Made by a program: the position numbers and the translations under genes
Shown: positions 1 through 6,010 of the stretch, piece by piece
Layout: each line of letters starts with the position of its first letter
How positions within the stretch are numbered: position 1 is the stretch's first letter
Assembly (NCBI GenBank): GCA_038065775.1
Contig: JBBTQE010000041.1
Location: forward strand, 1-15,573
From: JBBTQE01 sp038065775
GTDB taxonomy: Bacteria; Patescibacteriota; Patescibacteriia; Magasanikbacterales; GWA2-37-8
Length of the DNA: 15,573 bases
Direction of reading: 5' to 3'
Notes under the pieces: model-generated
What the model saw: only the letters and a program-made list of their open reading frames with translations
Database searches by the model: none
What the model was told of the DNA's origin: nothing

Positions 1-59
1 TGCAATCGTTTACCCATACTTTTCTGAGTGTGTCAGATGTATGGTACCAATACAATATC

Positions 60-88
60 TTGACAAAATTCCGATTTTCAATTATACT
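60..88 (+). promoter_or_regulatory. Sigma70-type promoter of rplA
   Basis: A consensus -35 box TTGACA lies at 60-65 and a near-consensus -10 box TATACT at 83-88, separated by exactly 17 bases. Transcription would start near 95, giving a leader of about 55 bases before the chosen rplA start. rplA therefore appears to have its own promoter; rplK, its usual upstream partner, does not end in the 59 bases before this promoter. Nothing recognisable is seen in bases 1-59. Confidence 0.75.
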
Positions 89-102
89 CGAAGTAGATTT
101 AA

Positions 103-137
103 GTGGGACCTCGGCACATCCCGAGGGTTTGAACCAC
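103..137 (+). promoter_or_regulatory. Candidate L1 autoregulatory leader hairpin (mimic of the 23S L1 stalk)
   Basis: The leader folds into two stacked helices. The outer helix is GTGG (103-106) with CCAC (134-137); the inner helix is CCTCGG (109-114) with CCGAGG (121-126), closed by CACATC. The helices are separated by an asymmetric internal loop, GA on the 5' side and GTTTGAA on the 3' side. From memory, the L1 stalk of E. coli 23S rRNA has GGTGGGA on one strand and CTTGAAATACCACC on the other. The leader's GTGGGA and TTTGAACCAC match this well. Ribosomal protein L1 is known to repress its own mRNA by binding such a mimic. Position between promoter and start codon fits that role; binding itself is inferred. 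Confidence 0.6.
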
Positions 138-151
138 ATAACTTCAAAGAT

Positions 152-826
152 ATGTCCAAACGGATGGATGCCGCAAGGGCCAAGGTAGACACAAATAAAA
201 TTTACTCAACAGAGGAAGCCATTAAATTGGCCAAAGAAACTTCTGGCGTAAAATTTGACGCCACAATAGAGGCGCATGCCCATTTGGGCATTGACACCAA
301 AAAAACCGAACAGCAAGTGCGAGCTACGGTTGTTTTGCCGCACGGAACCGGAAAAACAAAAAAAATAGCCGCTTTTGTTTCCGCTGAAAAAGAAAAAGAA
401 GCCAAAGAAGCTGGCGCTGACTTCGTTTATGGAGAAGAGGAAATCAAAAAAATAAAAGACACAGGCAAGATTGAATTTGAAGTGGCGATTACCACTCCGG
501 ACATGATGCCTAAACTGGCGTCTATCGCGAAAATTTTGGGGCCAAAAGGCTTGATGCCAAACCCAAAAACAGAGACGGTCGGCCCGAACATCAAAAAAAT
601 GATTGAGGAGACAAAAAAAGGCAAGGTCACTTTCAAAAATGATGATACCGGAAATGTGCACCAAGCGATCGGCAAAGCGAGCTTCGCGGAAAATCAACTC
701 ACAGAAAACTTAAACGCGTTTCTGGAGGCGCTTAAAAAAGCAAAGCCTGCCACAGCCAAAGGAACATTTATAAATAATCTCGTGCTGTCTTCAACGATGG
801 GGCCGGCGATAAAAGTAAGTGTGTAA
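152..826 (+). CDS. rplA: Large-subunit ribosomal protein L1 (uL1)
   Basis: This encodes the ribosomal L1 protein, which binds the mobile L1 stalk of 23S rRNA, helps release deacylated tRNA and represses its own mRNA. From the chosen ATG it is 224 residues, close to the usual length of about 230. Typical L1 blocks are visible: the basic start MSKRMDAARAKVD, a conserved middle MMPKLASIAKILGPKGLMPN with the downstream PKTETVG, then KKGKVTFKNDDTGNVHQAIGK, and the end LSSTMGPAIKVSV. The frame stays open upstream to 41 and to the window edge, but those residues do not resemble L1 and overlap the promoter and leader hairpin, so the start at 152 is preferred. There is no Shine-Dalgarno sequence. Neither rplK nor rplJ is adjacent, unlike the common L11-L1-L10 arrangement. 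Confidence 0.95.
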   Translation: MSKRMDAARAKVDTNKIYSTEEAIKLAKETSGVKFDATIEAHAHLGIDTKKTEQQVRATVVLPHGTGKTKKIAAFVSAEKEKEAKEAGADFVYGEEEIKKIKDTGKIEFEVAITTPDMMPKLASIAKILGPKGLMPNPKTETVGPNIKKMIEETKKGKVTFKNDDTGNVHQAIGKASFAENQLTENLNAFLEALKKAKPATAKGTFINNLVLSSTMGPAIKVSV

Positions 827-832
827 AATTAT

Positions 833-855
833 TCCACCCCTACCGGGGTGGATTT
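833..855 (+). terminator. Hairpin after rplA, possible weak terminator
   Basis: TCCACCCC (833-840) pairs perfectly with GGGGTGGA (845-852) around a TACC loop, starting seven bases after the rplA stop. Only TTT follows, so termination is probably incomplete and the next gene may depend on readthrough. The hairpin covers the GTG at 848 that could otherwise be read as the start of the next gene. Confidence 0.5.
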
Positions 856-865
856 AAAACTATAT

Positions 866-1888
866 ATGATTATTATCGCGGCAGTTGGACTGAAAACATA
901 TTCCGAAGAAAGCGTCAAAAAAATCATTCTGGCCGGGGCAGATGCCATAAGGTATAGTTTTAACTATGGCACAATCGAACAAAATATAGAACATATTAAA
1001 GACGGAATAAAAATTATTGATGAACTTAATTCCTCGGCAAAGGTAATCGCCAACCTGCCATCAAACAAGGTGCGCCTAGTCGGGAGCATTAAACCGAGAG
1101 AGGTAAATGAAAACGACGAAATCACCCTTTGTTCCGCTTCGCCGGAAGTCAATGATGAACAAATAATCCAGGTTGACACAAAAAATCTCGCGCAAAAAGT
1201 TTATGTCAATCAAATAACAACGATCGACCATGGAAAAATCGCTATCCAAATTTTTGAAATCCTTAATAATGACACAATCAAGGCGAAAGTCTTGAATCAC
1301 GGACTGATACAAGCGACACACGGAATAAATCTCATAAAAGACGCCGGGGAAGATAAATATTTGGAAAAATGCAAAATGATTCTAGACAAGCTTGGAGAAG
1401 CCGAACCGCAGCTTATTTCCATTCCTTTTGTAAACGTCAATACCAATGTAAAAATTAAAAACTTGTCCAAATACGAATGGAAACCGAAAATTATGGTGAG
1501 GGTTGAAGACAGAGAAGGTGTTGAGAATTTAGAGCTAATCTGCCAAGATCCATTCTACGACATGATTTTAATCAATCGCGGAGAACTCGGGGTGGCCCTT
1601 CCATTTGAACGGCTTGGAACTTTGCAAAAAGAAATGATTGGAACGATCAAAAAACACAAAAAGCAAGTCATCATTTCTTCCCAGATTATTGAAGGAACAA
1701 TAAACAATTACATTCCGATGCGATCCGATATCTTGGACCTAACAAATATCGTGTTAGATGGCGCTGATTGCATTATGCTATGTCATGAAACAGCCCTAAG
1801 CACAAGACCGGCTTACACATTATCGGTCGCCAAAAAAATTATAATAGAAGTTGAAAAATACAAAAGCCAATTTTACTGCAAATTATGA
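866..1888 (+). CDS. Divergent pyruvate-kinase-like protein, probable altered or lost activity
   Basis: The fold is that of pyruvate kinase, the last step of glycolysis: an N-terminal block with AGADAIRYSFNYGT (residues 24-36), a B-domain-like KVRLVGSIKP, and a conserved C-terminal half with KIMVRVEDREGVENL, ILINRGELGVALP, VIISSQIIEG and LDGADCIMLCHETA. Key positions differ. The catalytic Lys of the K-[LIV]-E motif is Arg212. The metal-site Asp of RGDLG is Glu240. The K+-site N-x-S of RxNFSHG reads S-x-N at residues 31-33. At 340 residues it also lacks the C-terminal domain of the usual 470-residue enzyme. ATG at 866 is chosen over GTG at 848, which lies in the preceding hairpin. It may be a regulatory pseudoenzyme or an enzyme with another substrate. 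The stop is one base before tRNA-Cys, suggesting a shared transcript. Confidence 0.75.
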   Translation: MIIIAAVGLKTYSEESVKKIILAGADAIRYSFNYGTIEQNIEHIKDGIKIIDELNSSAKVIANLPSNKVRLVGSIKPREVNENDEITLCSASPEVNDEQIIQVDTKNLAQKVYVNQITTIDHGKIAIQIFEILNNDTIKAKVLNHGLIQATHGINLIKDAGEDKYLEKCKMILDKLGEAEPQLISIPFVNVNTNVKIKNLSKYEWKPKIMVRVEDREGVENLELICQDPFYDMILINRGELGVALPFERLGTLQKEMIGTIKKHKKQVIISSQIIEGTINNYIPMRSDILDLTNIVLDGADCIMLCHETALSTRPAYTLSVAKKIIIEVEKYKSQFYCKL

Positions 1889-1889
1889 C

Positions 1890-1961
1890 GATGCGGTAGC
1901 CGAGCGGCTTAGGCGCCCTTCTGCAAAGAGGGAAACGTAGGTTCAACTCCTACCCGCATCT
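1890..1961 (+). tRNA. tRNA-Cys (anticodon GCA)
   Basis: A full cloverleaf is visible. The acceptor stem is GATGCGG (1890-1896) with CCGCATC (1954-1960), seven perfect pairs, followed by discriminator T1961, the U73 identity base of tRNA-Cys. The D stem is GCC/GGC, the anticodon stem CCCTT/GAGGG encloses loop CTGCAAA with anticodon GCA at 1923-1925, and the T arm is GTAGG-TTCAACT-CCTAC. No CCA is encoded, so it must be added enzymatically. The gene begins one base after the upstream stop codon and ends five bases before the next start, so it is probably cut from a mRNA-tRNA transcript. Confidence 0.95.
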
Positions 1962-1966
1962 CAATT

Positions 1967-2971
1967 ATGTTTCCTGCCGAATTCATTTTAAATCAACTGC
2001 AGACCTGCTCAAAATACTGCCTGACTGAAGAAGATAAAAAAATACTTCAAAAAGGAAAGCGGGATTTTATAATTAAAAAATTGCTCTCAAAAAAATTCAA
2101 AAAATGGTCCGTTGATGGTGAAGTAATGAATCGTTTAACCAGTGTTGTTGATAAAAGCATAAAAAATAACTCCCCTATAAAATTTGCCTTCCCATTTGGC
2201 GGTTATAAACTTTGGCGCTTTGACACCGCCCCGGAAGTTGACTGGTCTGAATTTTTTGCAATCGCCTATTTTTGCGAATACATTTCAAGTATTTTGTCAG
2301 CGCACGAGCCCGGCGTGATTTTCCAATTTTTTTCTGATGATATTATTATAGAAAGGATGAATAATATCCAAAAAAACGACTTGAAAAATTACCTTGATTC
2401 TTTCCGAAAATTAATTGAATGTTTTAAGCCATTTTTTCCGGCGAACTTAAAAATCGAACTTATTAGAATCGGAGATTTTTACGGAGATGAATTTGACGAG
2501 GAAATTAACAGATTGGTTTCTGAATTAAATATAACAGAAATGTGGGGTGACGAAGCTAAGCGGGAAAAAATGTTAAAGACATCCAAATTAAATTACAAAT
2601 TTGACGGTGTGGAAGATTTTACCGAACTAACCGAAACGGAAAAACAAAAAAAACTTGAAATGGCCGTGATTTTTCACGAAGCATACAGAAAAGTTCTCCA
2701 AAAAATAATCACGGTTTATCCGCCGGACAAAATCGTTTTAAGCTCCAGGCCTTCTCCCCAGACAATTCCGCTTGGCTCGTGCAAAAATTCGGCGATCAAA
2801 TTTTGGTGCGGATATGGAATTTTAGAACGCGATGGCGACGAGCTCGTGGAAAGAATTTTATCTTATGAGCAATGGAAAAAATTGGCCAACACCCAATATG
2901 AACAAGCGGCAATTCCTAACTTCCAATTAAAAAATTTACAGAGCATAAAAATCTATCCAAAACAGGGCTAA
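1967..2971 (+). CDS. Hypothetical protein, 334 aa; faint resemblance to isonitrile synthase (PvcA/Dit1) fold
   Basis: I do not recognise this protein with confidence. It is soluble, with no signal peptide or membrane segment, and rich in Lys, Phe and acidic residues. The stretch from KFAFPFGGYK (near residue 72) through APEVDWSEFFAIAYF, a P-G pair and FFSDD has the spacing seen in the PvcA/Dit1 isonitrile synthase family: FPxK, then PDxAE, then PG and SDG. The catalytic context is not clearly conserved. The end includes PSPQTIPLGSCKNSAIKFW. The start ATG lies five bases after tRNA-Cys, and the stop codon is inside the loop of the downstream terminator. No neighbour hints at a pathway, and the isonitrile synthase link is only a lead. 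Confidence 0.75.
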   Translation: MFPAEFILNQLQTCSKYCLTEEDKKILQKGKRDFIIKKLLSKKFKKWSVDGEVMNRLTSVVDKSIKNNSPIKFAFPFGGYKLWRFDTAPEVDWSEFFAIAYFCEYISSILSAHEPGVIFQFFSDDIIIERMNNIQKNDLKNYLDSFRKLIECFKPFFPANLKIELIRIGDFYGDEFDEEINRLVSELNITEMWGDEAKREKMLKTSKLNYKFDGVEDFTELTETEKQKKLEMAVIFHEAYRKVLQKIITVYPPDKIVLSSRPSPQTIPLGSCKNSAIKFWCGYGILERDGDELVERILSYEQWKKLANTQYEQAAIPNFQLKNLQSIKIYPKQG

Positions 2972-2984
2972 AACCCTGTTTTTT
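2961..2984 (+). terminator. Intrinsic terminator overlapping the stop codon
   Basis: AACAGGG (2961-2967) pairs with CCCTGTT (2974-2980) around the loop CTAAAA, and six T residues follow (2979-2984). The TAA stop of the upstream gene (2969-2971) lies in the loop, so translation ends within the hairpin. This closes the transcription unit that began at rplA. Confidence 0.85.
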
Positions 2985-2998
2985 GATTTATCGTAACC

Positions 2999-3031
2999 AT
3001 GCCGCGTACCGTCCTTTGAAACGCGGCGCAT
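2999..3031 (+). repeat. Imperfect inverted repeat upstream of the dCMP deaminase
   Basis: ATGCCGCGT (2999-3007) is matched by ACGCGGCGCAT (3021-3031); the arms pair except for a two-base GC bulge, around a 13-base loop. There is no T tract, so it is not a terminator. It lies just before a possible promoter and may be an operator or 5' hairpin. The adjoining CGCATATATT (3027-3036) recurs exactly at 4147-4156, upstream of the dUTPase gene. Confidence 0.5.
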
Positions 3032-3034
3032 ATA

Positions 3035-3063
3035 TTGCAAAAGCCATGCTTATTTGTTAGACT
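3035..3063 (+). promoter_or_regulatory. Possible promoter of the dTMP-supply cluster
   Basis: TTGCAA (3035-3040) and TAGACT (3058-3063) have 17-base spacing, each matching four of six consensus bases. Some promoter is expected here because a strong terminator precedes and a new gene cluster follows, but these boxes are weak. Confidence 0.3.
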
Positions 3064-3089
3064 TAACATATATTTTTTACTTCAACTAT

Positions 3090-3590
3090 ATGACAGAAGC
3101 AGGCCAGACACCATATATTCGCCCAACATGGGACGAATATTTTATGGAAATAATGAACGCCGTGTCAAAAAGAGCGACTTGCGACAGAGCCAGGGCGGGT
3201 TGCGTGATCGTGCGAGACAAACAAATCCTCGTAACCGGTTATGTCGGGTCGCCAAAAGGCATGCCGCATTGCGATGAGATAGGCCACCAGATGAAAACAG
3301 TCACTCATGAAGACGGGCACCAAAGCCAACACTGCATGCGTACCGCCCACGCCGAACAAAACGCGATTGTTCAGGCCGCAAAACTCGGAGTGTCAATCAA
3401 CAATGGCACGATATATTGCCGCATGACCCCATGTCCGGCTTGCGCAAAAATGATAGTAAACGCCGGAATAGCAAGGATTGTTTGTGAAAAAAGATACCAT
3501 GCCGGATCAGAAAGCGAATTAATGTTTAAACAAGCTGGAATTCAGATAGAATTTTTTAAAGATGAAATTCAGGCCTATGCAAACCAATAA
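3090..3590 (+). CDS. Deoxycytidylate (dCMP) deaminase family protein
   Basis: This zinc-dependent cytidine deaminase-fold enzyme most likely converts dCMP to dUMP, the substrate of thymidylate synthase. At 166 residues it has the family layout: PTWDEYFMEIMNAVSKRATCDRARAG at the start (residues 12-37), GYVGSPKGMPHCDEIGH, the catalytic HAE at 87-89 (zinc His and proton-shuttle Glu) and PCPAC at 114-118 giving the two zinc Cys. The extra Cys/His residues before HAE are typical of dCMP deaminases rather than free cytidine deaminases. The frame is open upstream from a TTG at 3054, but homology begins after ATG 3090. ThyX and thymidylate kinase downstream support a role in dTMP synthesis. ComEB-type proteins share this fold, but no competence gene is present. 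Confidence 0.9.
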   Translation: MTEAGQTPYIRPTWDEYFMEIMNAVSKRATCDRARAGCVIVRDKQILVTGYVGSPKGMPHCDEIGHQMKTVTHEDGHQSQHCMRTAHAEQNAIVQAAKLGVSINNGTIYCRMTPCPACAKMIVNAGIARIVCEKRYHAGSESELMFKQAGIQIEFFKDEIQAYANQ

Positions 3591-4143
3591 AATTATTCTT
3601 GTTTTTTCAGGACTAATGGCAAGCGGAAAAGATACTGCGGCACTATATCTAAAAGCCGCGCACCGCGCCAGTATTTATAGTTTTTCCACAATGCTTGAAG
3701 ACGCGCTAAGACGATTTCATCTGGAATTCAACCGCGACAACCTTATAAAGATGTCGGAAATAATCAGGGGTTCATTTGGAGAAGACATCATGGCCAAAAC
3801 AATGGCAAAAGATGTGGAAAACGACCCGAATAATCTTATTGTTGTTTCAAATGCCCGACGGATGGCTGATGTGGAATATCTTTCCAAATTCCCAAATTAT
3901 GTCCTGTGTGAACTTTTTGCCGACCCAAAAGTCAGATACGACAGGATAGTCAATCGCGGCCAAAGAGTTGATGACAAAACAAAAACATTTGAACAATTCA
4001 TGGCTGACCACCAAAGAACAACAGAGCTAAGCATTTTAGATGTTGTAAAAAACGCAACTGAACACATTGATAACAATGGCAGTCTGGAAGAATTTCATAA
4101 AAAACTAGACGCGCTGGTAAAAAAATATAATTATAGGGGCTAA
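3577..4143 (+). CDS. P-loop kinase, probable (d)NMP kinase or dephospho-CoA kinase-like protein
   Basis: The 188-residue protein starts with a beta strand and Walker A loop, FSGLMASGKDT (residues 10-20), as in nucleoside monophosphate kinases and dephospho-CoA kinase. Later come VVSNARRMADVEYL, equivalent to the Walker B and substrate region of these kinases, a lid-like DRIVNRGQRVDDKT with several Arg, and a C-terminal helix. It resembles the deoxynucleoside monophosphate kinases of phages as much as CoaE; the substrate cannot be read from the sequence. An ATG at 3562 is also possible. ATG 3577 is chosen because homology begins just after it and it has the T at -1 seen at all other starts. 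It overlaps the deaminase end by 14 bases, so the two are probably translationally coupled, favouring a nucleotide substrate. Confidence 0.7.
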   Translation: MQTNKIILVFSGLMASGKDTAALYLKAAHRASIYSFSTMLEDALRRFHLEFNRDNLIKMSEIIRGSFGEDIMAKTMAKDVENDPNNLIVVSNARRMADVEYLSKFPNYVLCELFADPKVRYDRIVNRGQRVDDKTKTFEQFMADHQRTTELSILDVVKNATEHIDNNGSLEEFHKKLDALVKKYNYRG

Positions 4144-4168
4144 AGCCGCATATATTCTCATTCGCTCA

Positions 4169-4230
4169 TAAATACCCGGCTCGACAATTATAACTCGCAA
4201 GCGGTTTATAATCGTCTCGCCGGCTATTTA
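4169..4230. repeat. 62-base imperfect palindrome upstream of dut
   Basis: The sequence is symmetric about 4199/4200. TAAATA pairs with TATTTA, CCGGC (4176-4180) with GCCGG (4219-4223), GAC with GTC, ATTATAA (4187-4193) with TTATAAT (4206-4212), and TCGC with GCGG. In all 24 of 31 positions are Watson-Crick pairs plus one G-T. The mismatches are small 1x1 or 2x2 interruptions. TATAAT (4207-4212) could also be the -10 box of dut, although no good -35 box lies 16-18 bases upstream. No T tract follows, so it is not an ordinary terminator. It could be an operator, a structured 5' leader or a small mobile palindromic element. Confidence 0.7.
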
Positions 4231-4247
4231 ACTCACTCATTTCGAAT

Positions 4248-4679
4248 ATGAAGGTCAAAATTAAGCGAATAGACACTTCCCTACCCATGCCCGCCTATCA
4301 AACCGCCGGCTCGGTTGCTTTTGATTTGTACAGCCGCGAGGATGTAGCTATCTCGCCAAAATCAATCGCGCTGATTCCCACAAACATTATTGTGGAGATT
4401 CCAAAGGGATACATGCTCACGGTTGTAACGCGCTCAAGCACGCCGAGAAAAAAGGGCTTGATGGTTCCTCACGGCATCGGTATAATTGATCAGGACTACC
4501 ACGGAGAAAAAGATGAGATAATGTTGCAGGTATATAATTTTACCGAAGAAGCGGTGAAGGTGGAAAAAGGCGAACGGGTGGGCCAAGCCGCCTTTATGCG
4601 TGTGGATTGCGCGGAATGGGAAGAAGTTGATATAATTAAACAGGAGAGTCGGGGCGGTTTTGGGAGTACGGGATCGTAA
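4248..4679 (+). CDS. dut: Deoxyuridine 5'-triphosphate nucleotidohydrolase (dUTPase)
   Basis: dUTPase hydrolyses dUTP to dUMP and pyrophosphate, keeping uracil out of DNA and feeding thymidylate synthase. All five motifs of the trimeric family are present in 143 residues: AGSVAFDLYS (20-29), RSS (62-64), GIGIIDQDYHGE (76-87, with the catalytic Asp), GERVGQ (108-113) and the glycine-rich C-terminal arm RGGFGSTG (135-142) that closes over the substrate. The start follows the 62-base palindrome. It lies between a dCMP deaminase and ThyX, the two neighbouring steps around dUMP. The downstream small gene begins 10 bases after the stop, so the two are probably co-transcribed. Confidence 0.95.
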   Translation: MKVKIKRIDTSLPMPAYQTAGSVAFDLYSREDVAISPKSIALIPTNIIVEIPKGYMLTVVTRSSTPRKKGLMVPHGIGIIDQDYHGEKDEIMLQVYNFTEEAVKVEKGERVGQAAFMRVDCAEWEEVDIIKQESRGGFGSTGS

Positions 4680-4689
4680 AATTTTTAAT

Positions 4690-4869
4690 ATGGACACAAA
4701 TCAAACAAAATTAAAAAAACTGTTAAAACAGGCAAATGACGCCTTTAAAGAATTCCAAAAAGAAATGGAAAAAATCCAAAAAAAGAAACGAGAATTGACC
4801 AACAAAGCCGTCAAACAGATGGATGACAAAAAAATTGTCAATATAAAAAATAAGATTAAAAACGCGTAA
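4690..4869 (+). CDS. Small Lys-rich coiled-coil hypothetical protein, 59 aa
   Basis: The product is 59 residues, about one third Lys, with a pattern of hydrophobic residues in KLKKLLKQANDAFKEFQKEM suggesting one long amphipathic helix or coiled coil. It has no signal peptide, membrane segment or known motif. A TTG start at 4660 is open in the same frame but overlaps dut; ATG 4690 has the AAT context before the start that is usual in this window. One base separates its stop from the next ATG, so it belongs to the same transcript. It could bind nucleic acid or the neighbouring product, but nothing shows this. Confidence 0.6.
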   Translation: MDTNQTKLKKLLKQANDAFKEFQKEMEKIQKKKRELTNKAVKQMDDKKIVNIKNKIKNA

Positions 4870-4870
4870 T

Positions 4871-5475
4871 ATGCCACCATATGTTGAAACGATGCCAAGC
4901 CACGAAGCCGAACAAAAACCACCCGAAGCATCGCTTGAACCAAAGGGCGCAACAGATTGGCTTGGTTGGTTAAAAGAAAAAGCCAACCGATGGGCAAAAG
5001 GAAGCGGCATCAAAACTGAAATCAATATTACTGATCAAGATATTACAAGCGCGTTAGGCGCGCTGGACGAAGAAGGCAAAAACACCCAACAGCGTTTTGA
5101 TGCTATTTTACAATCAATCGGAGAGGAGATCGAAAAATTAGACAAAGAAGAGTCCGTGAAAAAGATGGCAGAAATAAACAACATTGAAAAAACGAACGCT
5201 GTTTCAAAATTACAAAATTTTGATTTAAAAAATTTCTCACCAAATGAAATTGCCGCTCTGACAAAAAAACTAGATTCTCTAAACCCAAATGGGTCGGATG
5301 AAAATTTAACGCCATATGAAAATGCGCTCGTGGCCATAAACCTTTTCTTAGAGATGTTTACAAACAATAAAAGCCCCGCAGAAATCGAAAAAGATTTTTT
5401 TTCTACGAGCGACGAAGCAAAAAAGGAGATACAAAAACGATTAAACAATATTGCGCCGGAACAGGCAATCATCAG
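4871..5475 (+). CDS. Hypothetical protein, N-terminal part, cut by the assembly gap
   Basis: The first 201 residues are visible before the run of Ns. The start is Pro/Glu-rich and disordered-looking, followed by a short amphipathic helix with several Trp (DWLGWLKEKANRWAK, near residues 33-47). Mostly helical, charged segments follow, with a stretch LTPYENALVAINLFLEMF near residue 155. I recognise no family. It begins one base after the small coiled-coil gene. It could be the first part of the protein whose end is visible after the gap, or of a separate gene. The open frame through the Ns is not evidence, because the gap length is arbitrary. Confidence 0.6.
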
Positions 5476-5575
5476 NNNNNNNNNNNNNNNNNNNNNNNNN
5501 NNNNNNNNNNNNNNNNNNNNNNNNNNNNNNNNNNNNNNNNNNNNNNNNNNNNNNNNNNNNNNNNNNNNNNNNNNN
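5476..5575. other. Assembly gap (100 Ns)
   Basis: Exactly 100 N characters, the conventional placeholder for a scaffold gap of unknown size. Real sequence of unknown length, possibly including gene ends or starts, is missing here. Confidence 0.98.
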
Positions 5576-5668
5576 ATGCTATTAGACGCGTTTTTTGAGG
5601 CACAGCTTGATATTGTAAATCATTGGATGGAAACAACAAAAGATTCTCTGGCGGCAAAAGCGGCATAA
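5576..5668 (+). CDS. C-terminal fragment of a hypothetical protein after the gap
   Basis: Thirty codons lead to a TAA stop at 5666-5668. The residues (LLDAFFEAQLDIVNHWMETT near the start, ending SLAAKAA) look like amphipathic helix. The ATG directly after the Ns is not necessarily a start codon, since the reading frame may continue from missing sequence. It may be the end of the gene that begins at 4871 or of another gene in the gap. Confidence 0.45.
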   Translation: MLLDAFFEAQLDIVNHWMETTKDSLAAKAA

Positions 5669-5707
5669 AATTTACTTACTAGCAACTAATTCATTAATTT
5701 AAAGTAT

Positions 5708-5968
5708 ATGGGAGAAGAGAATATGAGCGCGGAGGCATATAAAAAATTGGGTAAGAAAGGTCTTCCCGGTGTCGAAATGAAAGGTGGCGCGAGATTTATG
5801 CCAACCGACAAAGCTACTTTAGAACGACTGGCCAAAAAAACAGGTATAAAATCTTTGGCGGAATTAAAAAATAAAGCTACAACAACAAAATTCGCCGATG
5901 GAACCAACCCAGGAATTGAAACAGGGATAATTCCTCTTTCTGACGACGATCTTGAAGAGGTAAAATAG
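5708..5968 (+). CDS. Small hypothetical protein, 86 aa
   Basis: I do not recognise this protein. It is small, Lys/Gly-rich in its first third (AYKKLGKKGLPGVEMKGGAR), has a short helical middle (ATLERLAKKTGIKSLAELKN, a pattern reminiscent of small helix-hairpin or HTH-like domains) and an acidic tail LSDDDLEEVK. There is no signal peptide or membrane segment. A second ATG at 5723 follows a purine-rich GGAGAAGAGA, the only Shine-Dalgarno-like stretch before a start in this window; both ATGs have T at -1, so the start is uncertain between 86 and 81 residues. It is 42 bases upstream of thyX on the same strand. Confidence 0.55.
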   Translation: MGEENMSAEAYKKLGKKGLPGVEMKGGARFMPTDKATLERLAKKTGIKSLAELKNKATTTKFADGTNPGIETGIIPLSDDDLEEVK

Positions 5969-6010
5969 TATTTTATGCGCGCGTATTTGGATATGTCCTT
6001 AACTTAAATT

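Noticed and set aside
41..151. N-terminal extension of rplA (37 residues)
   Set aside because: The residues do not resemble L1, and the stretch contains a consensus promoter and the leader hairpin; ATG 152 gives the normal L1 length.
202..697. Minus-strand open frames within rplA
   Set aside because: They are shadows of the rplA coding frame, with no start context or homology of their own.
848..865. GTG start for the pyruvate-kinase-like gene
   Set aside because: It lies inside the 3' arm of the hairpin after rplA, and homology begins at ATG 866, which has the usual T at -1.
5711..5720. Shine-Dalgarno sequence deciding the start at 5723
   Set aside because: GGAGAAGAGA is purine-rich but isolated; no other gene in the window uses such a site, so it may be chance. 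Both starts are noted.
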